The notes under the pieces: generated by a model
What the model was told of the DNA's origin: nothing
What the model saw: only the letters and a program-made list of their open reading frames with translations
Databases searched by the model: none
Shown here: piece by piece, positions 15,822 through 19,917 of the stretch
Layout: the number at the start of each line of letters is the position of its first letter
How positions within the stretch are numbered: the stretch's first letter is position 1
Assembly: GCA_002472405.1 (NCBI GenBank)
Contig: DKRV01000025.1
Location: forward strand, 13,621 to 33,537
DNA: 19,917 nt
Direction of reading: 5' to 3'
Source of the DNA: Clostridiales bacterium UBA7273
Lineage (GTDB): Bacteria; Bacillota; Clostridia; Oscillospirales; Oscillospiraceae
Program-made: the position numbers and the translations under genes

Positions 15822-16526
15822 ATGCAGAACGAAAAAAGCGGCAAGCTGGATAAGTTTTTCGCCGGCAAGGGCTTCTACATAGTCCTTGCGCTATGTGTGA
15901 TCGTGATAGGAATATCGGCTTACAGCCTTGTTAAAGGCGCGGACGACACCGGCGTCGGCCTTGATCCGGGCATAAGCGCCGCGCGGCAGACCGAGCGCCC
16001 GGAACCGAGCGAAGAGCCGCCCGTGAGCACCGAAAAGCCGCAGCCGGTGGATGCTCCGAGCGAGGCCGACGTCGTTTCGGCCGGAACTCTCACTCAGGAC
16101 GATGTGTGGCCCGAGCAGGTGACGTGGCGCTGGCCTGTCTCCGGCGAGATAGAGCGAGACTACAGTATAGAGACGCTAAGCTATGACGTCACTATGGCCG
16201 ACTGGCGCACGCATGACGGCGTGGATATCCTTGCCCAGCAGGGCGAGGTGGTCGTCGCCGCCGGAGACGGCGAGGTCGTGAGCGTGACGCAGGACGATCT
16301 CTACGGAACAACGGTGGTCATTGACCACGGCAGCGGCATCAAGACCCAATATTCAAACCTTGCCGACACGCCGACCGTCAGCCCCGGCGATAAGGTAAAA
16401 GGCGGCGATGTTATAGGCTCTGTCGGAAAAACGGCCATATGCGAGATAGGGCAGGGCAGCCACATGCACTTTGCCATGAGCCGCGACGGAGCCAGCGTAG
16501 ACCCCACAACTTATATTCCGATATGA
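15822..16526 (+). CDS. Membrane-anchored M23 (LytM) peptidase-family protein, SpoIIQ-like
   Basis: The protein has one N-terminal membrane segment (about 18-37), a Pro/Glu-rich linker (about 55-80) and a C-terminal M23 domain (about 103-230). M23 enzymes cut peptidoglycan cross-bridges. The zinc ligands are present: H131 and D135 in DWRTHDGVDI, and H216 in GSHMHF (with H214). The usual catalytic His of the YxHL motif is replaced by Asn (QYSNLAD, N179), so activity is uncertain. Length (234), topology and the DWRTHDGVDI block resemble clostridial SpoIIQ, which forms a channel with SpoIIIAH between forespore and mother cell during engulfment. AAAGGAGG is seven bases before the ATG. A vegetative M23 paralogue is the alternative. 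Confidence 0.85.
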   Translation: MQNEKSGKLDKFFAGKGFYIVLALCVIVIGISAYSLVKGADDTGVGLDPGISAARQTERPEPSEEPPVSTEKPQPVDAPSEADVVSAGTLTQDDVWPEQVTWRWPVSGEIERDYSIETLSYDVTMADWRTHDGVDILAQQGEVVVAAGDGEVVSVTQDDLYGTTVVIDHGSGIKTQYSNLADTPTVSPGDKVKGGDVIGSVGKTAICEIGQGSHMHFAMSRDGASVDPTTYIPI

Positions 16527-16552
16527 AATTTGAAGAAAAACAAAAAAATATG

Positions 16553-16581
16553 TTGACAATCTGAGCTGTGTCTAGTATAAT
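16553..16581 (+). promoter_or_regulatory. Consensus promoter of the tRNA genes
   Basis: TTGACA (16553-16558), a 17-base spacer and TATAAT (16576-16581) form an exact sigma-A consensus, 23 bases before tRNA-Met. This is the strongest promoter in the window. Confidence 0.92.
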
Positions 16582-16603
16582 CTCAATTGCTCGTTTGAGA
16601 AAT

Positions 16604-16680
16604 GGCGGCATAGCTCAGTTGGCTAGAGCATGCGGTTCATACCCGCAGTGTCCCCGGTTCGAATCCAGGTGCCGCTACCA
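16604..16680 (+). tRNA. tRNA-Met (anticodon CAU, elongator)
   Basis: All four arms fold: acceptor GGCGGCA/TGCCGCT with G1-U72, D-arm GCTC/GAGC, anticodon stem TGCGG/CCGCA with loop TTCATAC (anticodon CAT), T-loop TTCGAAT, and an encoded CCA (16678-16680). The anticodon stem lacks the three G-C pairs of initiator tRNA, and the body closely resembles Bacillus elongator tRNA-Met, including G1-U72. The T-stem CCCGG/CCAGG holds a C-A mismatch at 51-63 (16655 and 16667). A lysidine-type tRNA-Ile(CAU) is less likely given the acceptor stem. Confidence 0.93.
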
Positions 16681-16683
16681 AAA

Positions 16684-16717
16684 AAGGCGCAGATACTTTT
16701 ACCTGCGCCTTAATTTT
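16684..16717 (+). terminator. Terminator-like hairpin between the two tRNA genes
   Basis: AAGGCGCAG (16684-16692) pairs with CTGCGCCTT (16703-16711) around a ten-base loop, followed by AATTTT. No new promoter is visible before tRNA-Glu, so termination is probably partial, or the hairpin serves as a processing signal. Confidence 0.65.
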
Positions 16718-16792
16718 GGCCCGTTGGTCAAGCGGTTAAGACACCGCCCTTTCACGGCGGTAACATGGGTTCGATTCCCGTACGGGTCACCA
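16718..16792 (+). tRNA. tRNA-Glu (anticodon UUC)
   Basis: Acceptor GGCCCGT/ACGGGTC (one G-U pair), anticodon stem CCGCC/GGCGG with loop CTTTCAC (anticodon TTC), T-arm ATGGG-TTCGATT-CCCGT and an encoded CCA at 16790-16792 give a complete 75-base tRNA-Glu. Its last 20 bases contain a 17-base stretch (16773-16789) that recurs 148 bases downstream. Confidence 0.96.
16773..16789 (+). repeat. 17-bp direct repeat, copy 1 (inside tRNA-Glu)
   Basis: GATTCCCGTACGGGTCA spans the T-arm and acceptor 3' side of tRNA-Glu. It is identical to 16921-16937. A duplicated tRNA 3' end is the usual form of integrase attachment sites, but no integrase lies here. Confidence 0.85.
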
Positions 16793-16832
16793 AAAATAAG
16801 CAGCTCACCTTTTAGGTGGGCTGCTTATTTTT
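16793..16832 (+). terminator. Terminator of the tRNA transcript
   Basis: A long stem (AAAATAAGCAGCTCACC with GGTGGGCTGCTTATTTT, one T-G pair) around loop TTTTA ends in a T-run, starting immediately after the tRNA-Glu CCA. Confidence 0.9.
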
Positions 16833-16843
16833 GCATAATCTAT

Positions 16844-16928
16844 CGGGAATCGAAGGGAGCGGTAGTGAATGACATGCCGGGGGCATGTCAGAGCCGCGAC
16901 CCGGCTCGCCCGCAGGCGAGGATTCCCG
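16844..16928 (+). repeat. 85-nt tRNA-derived element with nested hairpins
   Basis: The element is closed by CGGGAATC (16844-16851) and GATTCCCG (16921-16928), which pair over 8 bp. Inside are TGACATGCC-GGG-GGCATGTCA (16870-16890), GAGCCG-CGACC-CGGCTC (16891-16907) and the overlapping alternative CTCGCC-CGCA-GGCGAG (16905-16920). The left end continues to CGGGAATCGAA, an 11-base inverted copy of tRNA-Glu 16770-16780; the right end is a direct copy. It carries no convincing gene and lies between the tRNA terminator and the sortase terminator. I read it as a small mobile or structural repeat. Confidence 0.6.
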
Positions 16929-16937
16929 TACGGGTCA
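16921..16937 (+). repeat. 17-bp direct repeat, copy 2 (downstream of tRNA-Glu)
   Basis: This is an exact copy of tRNA-Glu 16773-16789, 148 bases downstream, at the right end of the 85-nt hairpin element and abutting the terminator of the sortase gene. The core CCCGTACGGG is itself a palindrome. Confidence 0.85.
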
Positions 16938-16938
16938 A

Positions 16939-16973
16939 GAAAAAGTCCATCGACTTGGTCGATGGACTTTTTC
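16939..16973. terminator. Terminator of the sortase gene
   Basis: A perfect 16-bp stem (16939-16954 with 16958-16973) has a three-base loop and A5/T5 runs inside its base, so it can work on both strands. It overlaps the TGA of the sortase gene. Confidence 0.85.
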
Positions 16974-17700
16974 ATATCTTTTTTGCAACGACGATAAAGC
17001 GGCCGCTCTCGGTATGATATGCGCAGGTGGAGAGGGTGAGCAGCTTGTCCCCGGGGCTTATCTGAACTCCGGTGTCGTATAGCTTATTTTCGCCAATGAA
17101 TTTAACATATTCGGCAAATGACTTTTCGTCGCTGCCGGTGTATTCGTTGTATCTGAATCCCTCTGCGCTGTCGGACGGCAGCTCGGTCTGTATTGCGGCG
17201 ACGACCTCGTAGGTCTGCTTTTCGTATATCGTATCAAAGCTTATGTATTTGTGCTGCTTATAAAACTCCTCGCTCTGGTAATCGACGATCACGCCGAACA
17301 TTGAGCCGTCCTTCATGTGATGTCCGTAAACTATGATGTTATCCGACGTGAGCACATCACACCAGCCGTCAACGAACAGACAGCCGCGGTAAGAGGAGTT
17401 ACCGTAAAAATCGGTGTGCAGATACTTCTCGTTATCGTGCCGGGAGAACATGACGACGTTGTCAAGCTCTGTTCCGTCGATCTTCAGCCAGCCTATGGTA
17501 TCGGGATTTTCGGCATAAAGCCCGGCGTATTCATCGAGAACGTCGGGCACGGTGACTTCGGCGTCCTTGAGCTTGTCGATATCTTTGTTTGCCGCAGCGT
17601 CGCGCGCGTCGCCTATGAGGTAAAACGCAAGCAGCGCCACACAGACGAGAAATACAATGAGCGAAACTACCCTTATTACTTTTTGCAGACTTATTTTCAT
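16972..17700 (-). CDS. Class B sortase
   Basis: Sortases are membrane-anchored cysteine transpeptidases that cut a C-terminal sorting motif and attach the protein to the cell wall. The 242 residues have one N-terminal membrane segment (about 9-30). The catalytic triad is complete: H127 in IIVYGHHMKDGSMFG, C226 in LLTLSTCAYH and R234 in ESGRFIVVAKK. The YGHHMKDGSMFG pattern and the long region between His and Cys are typical of class B. Its ATG overlaps the TGA of the upstream membrane-anchored helical protein (ATGA, 17697-17700), so the two are translationally coupled. A likely substrate gene lies just upstream, at 19648. Confidence 0.93.
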   Translation of the reverse strand: MKISLQKVIRVVSLIVFLVCVALLAFYLIGDARDAAANKDIDKLKDAEVTVPDVLDEYAGLYAENPDTIGWLKIDGTELDNVVMFSRHDNEKYLHTDFYGNSSYRGCLFVDGWCDVLTSDNIIVYGHHMKDGSMFGVIVDYQSEEFYKQHKYISFDTIYEKQTYEVVAAIQTELPSDSAEGFRYNEYTGSDEKSFAEYVKFIGENKLYDTGVQISPGDKLLTLSTCAYHTESGRFIVVAKKI

Positions 17701-19553
17701 GCCTTGTCCCTGTATTCGAGCATGCCGTAATCAACAAGCTTGTCATAGTTCATGTAGTAAAGATAATATCCGCCCACATTGTGCTGAACGTCGTCGATCC
17801 TGACGCGGTAGCCGTCGTGGCGCACCATGAACGTGTCGAGAATGGAGTTGGGATTTGCCATGTACATTGCGTACTCGGGGTAGAAATAGCCGCAGAGCAT
17901 GTGGTCTGCGCGCTTGTATATCGTTCGGAGAAAGTATTCAAGATCAAATCCGTTGTCGAGGTAATCGACGTGTATTCCGCGCTCGATCATGCGGTCATAG
18001 ATCTCGAATGTGCTCATCAGGAGTTCGAAATAGGTGTGATACGTTGTGTCGCGGTTGTATATCGTGTCGAGGTTCTCCTGCGCGTTTCTGAGTGCAAAGG
18101 TGTAGTAGCGCTCGTCATCGACATACTTTGTTATCTCGTTCATCGAATAAGCCACCCAGTGATCCTTGTACTGAACATAGTCGGCAGAGATAAAATGCTC
18201 AACGGCGCTTTTTGCCGCGTCGAGCCACTTCTCGTCCGAGGTGAGGGAGTAGAGCCTGCACAGTGCAAAGGTCGCCTCGCCGTCGTAATAAACGGTGCGG
18301 AACTGCTCTTTTTTGATAAACTCGCCGTCCAAAACGTGATAGTATTCGCCGCTGTTCTGATCGAGCATGGTGAGTATGCCGTTGCCGAGCTTTATGGCAA
18401 GGTCCTTGTATTTGTCCGAGCCGAACGCATCCATGTACTCGGTCAGCGCAACGACGGCAACGCCGCAGCCGCCGAGCTTGATCTCGTCCGATTTCTCCTC
18501 GTACAGATACGATATCTCGCCGTTTCGCTCGACTATTGCGTTTTCAACCATGTAATCTATAGCTCTGTCGATAACGGGAACAAGCTCTTCGTTGCCGGTC
18601 ATCCTGTATTGGCAAACAAGGCTCCAAAGCGTGCTCGCGTGGCGGACAATGTTGTAATTATCAATATTCTTATCGAATCTCGGATAGTAGCCGTAAACAA
18701 AGCTTCCGTCGTCCTTGACCTGGTCAATAAGGAAGCCAGAGGCGTTCTTGACAAGCTCGGCGGCGTACTCCTTGTCCACGGTGTCGACCTTGCGCCTGCC
18801 GTAATCGTCAATGTCGCTTATGAGATCGTAAACCTCGTCGTTTTCATCGCACATCCAGCCGACGCATTTGAAAACAACATAGCTGTCCGGCAGGGAGGAG
18901 AGGGGGCTGCGTCCGGCTTTTTTCAGGTATGTGTTCAGATAACTTTCGTCAACGCACTCGTTTTCATAGTCGAGTATTTTGGCGCCGTTTAGCTCAGCTT
19001 CCAGAAGAGCTGTTTCAAAGTTCTTGTCAAAGGCTATGCCGTATCTGAAAAACTCGGGCCTGTAGTGGTGCAGCTCGGTTGAAAACTCGACCGTATCGTA
19101 TGTTTTTGCCTCGCTCATGAGGTCGGCTTTGAGCCAAATAGCATTGTAATTTTCGTTTTCAATGAAGCTTTTTGCCTGATTGTATGCGCTCAGCCATGCG
19201 GCTTTGCGGTCAACGCCCGTTCCGGTGAAAACCTTTGCGCGCTCCTCGCCGCTGCAAACGGAAAGAAACACAACGTTGTCCGGAAGCCCCTCTTCGATAT
19301 CGCCCGATATCTCGTCGCTGCGCTTGTCCGAGAGCACCTGCTCGCGCAGAAGCTCGGCCTTCTTATCAAACGAAGCAAGCGCATCGTCCTTTTTGCCGGC
19401 GGAAACGAGATACAGGATCACCACCGCGGCGACTATGGCCAAAACAACTGCCGAACCGATGATAACGGCTTTTTTGGTCCGCGCTGCAAGCTGCTCGGCG
19501 GTAGGCTTTTTTGCGTGGTCAATGTGCTTTTTTCGTCTGCTGCGTCTGCTCAT
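17697..19553 (-). CDS. Membrane-anchored protein with alpha/alpha-toroid-like ectodomain
   Basis: I cannot name the family. The 618-residue product has a very basic start (MSRRSRRKKH), one membrane segment (about 29-51) and a large outer part. Residues about 260-520 look like paired helices of an alpha/alpha-toroid, as in carbohydrate-active enzymes: VRHASTLWSLVCQYRMTG, GGCGVAVVALTEYMDAFG, YYDGEATFALCRLYSLT and HTYFELLMSTFEIYDR. A final block has RHDGYRVRIDDVQHNVGGYY (578-597). The region about 90-240 is unassigned. I start at ATG 19553 behind GAGGTG (19558-19563), not at the TTG at 19565. Its stop overlaps the sortase start by ATGA. A polysaccharide hydrolase, lyase or epimerase acting at the wall is a reasonable guess; catalytic residues are not identified. 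Confidence 0.8.
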   Translation of the reverse strand: MSRRSRRKKHIDHAKKPTAEQLAARTKKAVIIGSAVVLAIVAAVVILYLVSAGKKDDALASFDKKAELLREQVLSDKRSDEISGDIEEGLPDNVVFLSVCSGEERAKVFTGTGVDRKAAWLSAYNQAKSFIENENYNAIWLKADLMSEAKTYDTVEFSTELHHYRPEFFRYGIAFDKNFETALLEAELNGAKILDYENECVDESYLNTYLKKAGRSPLSSLPDSYVVFKCVGWMCDENDEVYDLISDIDDYGRRKVDTVDKEYAAELVKNASGFLIDQVKDDGSFVYGYYPRFDKNIDNYNIVRHASTLWSLVCQYRMTGNEELVPVIDRAIDYMVENAIVERNGEISYLYEEKSDEIKLGGCGVAVVALTEYMDAFGSDKYKDLAIKLGNGILTMLDQNSGEYYHVLDGEFIKKEQFRTVYYDGEATFALCRLYSLTSDEKWLDAAKSAVEHFISADYVQYKDHWVAYSMNEITKYVDDERYYTFALRNAQENLDTIYNRDTTYHTYFELLMSTFEIYDRMIERGIHVDYLDNGFDLEYFLRTIYKRADHMLCGYFYPEYAMYMANPNSILDTFMVRHDGYRVRIDDVQHNVGGYYLYYMNYDKLVDYGMLEYRDKA

Positions 19554-19572
19554 TATGCACCTCAAGCAAATA

Positions 19573-19605
19573 AAAATAGGAATGGTTTACAACCACTCCT
19601 ATTTT
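19573..19605 (-). terminator. Terminator or attenuator between the surface protein and the helical protein gene
   Basis: On the minus strand AAAATAGGAGTGGTT pairs with AACCATTCCTATTTT (one G-U pair; an A-C mismatch on the plus strand) around a GTA loop, followed by TATTT. It lies between the surface-protein stop and the next gene, so it probably lowers but need not abolish read-through. Confidence 0.7.
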
Positions 19606-19647
19606 ATATGCACTTAAGCAATAAGTCAACTAATCGCCCACATATGA

Positions 19648-19917
19648 TCAGTTATTTTCCTTCTTGCGATAAGTGGCAGTGAATGCTGCCAAGCTGACAA
19701 CTGCAATAGCTGAGATCAGCACAATGTTCCGCTCGTCCCCCATTTTAGGATCGTGATGATCGTCATCGTCGTCCGAATCTGAATCCGCGTCAGCGTCAGC
19801 GTCAGCATCAGCATCAGCGTCGGCATCGGCATCAGCGTCCGCATCGGCATCGGCATCGGCATCGGCATCGGCATCCGCATCGGCATCGGCATCGGCATCC
19901 GCATCGGCGTCCGCATC
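19648..19917 (-). CDS. Sortase-anchored surface protein, C-terminal part only
   Basis: The last 89 residues of a gene cut by the window edge are visible. They begin with 45 residues of strict Asp-Ala alternation, continue through an acidic SDSDDDDDHHD segment, and end in a sorting signal: motif DPKMGD (19735-19752), hydrophobic segment NIVLISAIAVVSLAAFTATY and basic tail RKKENN. This is the layout of proteins linked to the wall by sortase; the class B sortase two genes downstream is the obvious candidate. NPKTG-like motifs are common in Clostridia; Met in place of Thr is unusual. The frame is certain, since it stays open and gives the sorting signal. The functional N-terminal domain is outside the window. 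Confidence 0.9.
   Translation of the reverse strand, partial: DADADADADADADADADADADADADADADADADADADADADADADSDSDDDDDHHDPKMGDERNIVLISAIAVVSLAAFTATYRKKENN
19783..19917 (-). repeat. Hexanucleotide tandem repeat encoding (Asp-Ala)n
   Basis: 22.5 units of the form GAYGCN (mostly GATGCC and GATGCG) run to the edge of the window and encode alternating Asp and Ala. Synonymous variation (GCC, GCG, GCT; GAT, GAC) breaks perfect identity. Such arrays can change length by slippage in whole codons, so stalk length could vary between cells without a frameshift. Confidence 0.92.

Noticed and set aside
16793..16920. Small genomic island between the 17-bp repeats
   Set aside because: The interval holds only a terminator and hairpins with no integrase or cargo, so at most it is a scar or a miniature element.
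16568..17017. 149-codon open frame across the tRNA genes
   Set aside because: It reads through two tRNAs, three hairpins and the start of an antisense terminator; a false gene of the kind often produced over tRNA clusters.
17781..18992. 403-codon open frame on the plus strand
   Set aside because: It lies entirely antisense to the 618-residue helical protein gene, which has a ribosome binding site, a membrane segment and operon coupling; the antisense frame is open because of codon bias.
19716..19916. Met-Pro/Met-Arg-rich 66-codon frame on the minus strand
   Set aside because: This is the out-of-frame reading of the hexanucleotide repeat; the correct frame gives Asp-Ala repeats ending in a sorting signal.
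19783..19917. Tandem repeat considered as a CRISPR array
   Set aside because: Units are six bases with no spacers and lie in an open coding frame.

Overview
The window looks like chromosome of an anaerobic, moderately GC-rich, low-redundancy Bacillota, most likely class Clostridia and perhaps Oscillospirales. This is inferred from strong AGGAGG-type ribosome binding sites, genomically encoded tRNA CCA ends, a TmcAL/acetate kinase pair, a SpoIIQ-like M23 protein, a class B sortase, and Feo with a small Cys-rich partner. No plasmid, phage or IS gene is visible. All coding regions are intact except two genes cut by the window edges.

Layout. 1-487 (minus): rpmA (start only) and rplU behind a structured L21-type leader and a near-consensus promoter. 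527-2168 (plus): cardiolipin synthase with its own promoter and a terminator. 2174-3370 (minus): acetate kinase, divergent from tmcAL (3488-4696, plus), a tRNA(Met) cytidine acetate ligase that uses acetate. 4758-6716 (minus): a MurF-like Mur ligase fused to a BspA-type leucine-rich-repeat domain, converging on tmcAL over a shared bidirectional terminator. 6852-12074 (plus): a complete branched-chain amino acid ABC transporter operon (binding lipoprotein, LivH, LivM, LivG, LivF) with a good promoter, three hairpins after the binding-protein gene and a UUCG terminator. 12111-14613 (plus): feoA-feoB and a 46-residue Cys-rich FeoB partner, behind two identical-architecture GTTAG-N6-CTAAC operators. 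14625-15524 (minus): an unrecognised lipoprotein. 15768-16526 (plus): a membrane-anchored M23 protein resembling SpoIIQ, with a possible sigma-F promoter. 16553-16832 (plus): elongator tRNA-Met and tRNA-Glu with terminators, followed by an 85-nt structured element that reuses tRNA-Glu sequence.

16972-19917 (minus) is the most distinctive part: the 3' end of a surface protein with an Asp-Ala dipeptide stalk and a C-terminal sorting signal, then a terminator, a membrane-anchored helical (alpha/alpha-toroid-like) protein, and a class B sortase overlapping it by ATGA. I infer a dedicated cell-surface module: substrate, coupled ectodomain protein, and transpeptidase.

The functional threads are acetate (AckA, TmcAL and its elongator tRNA-Met substrate), amino acid and ferrous iron import, and cell-envelope construction (Cls, Mur-LRR, M23, sortase module). 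The best candidates for something undescribed are the Mur ligase-LRR fusion, the sortase/toroid/(Asp-Ala)n module and the tRNA-derived hairpin element.
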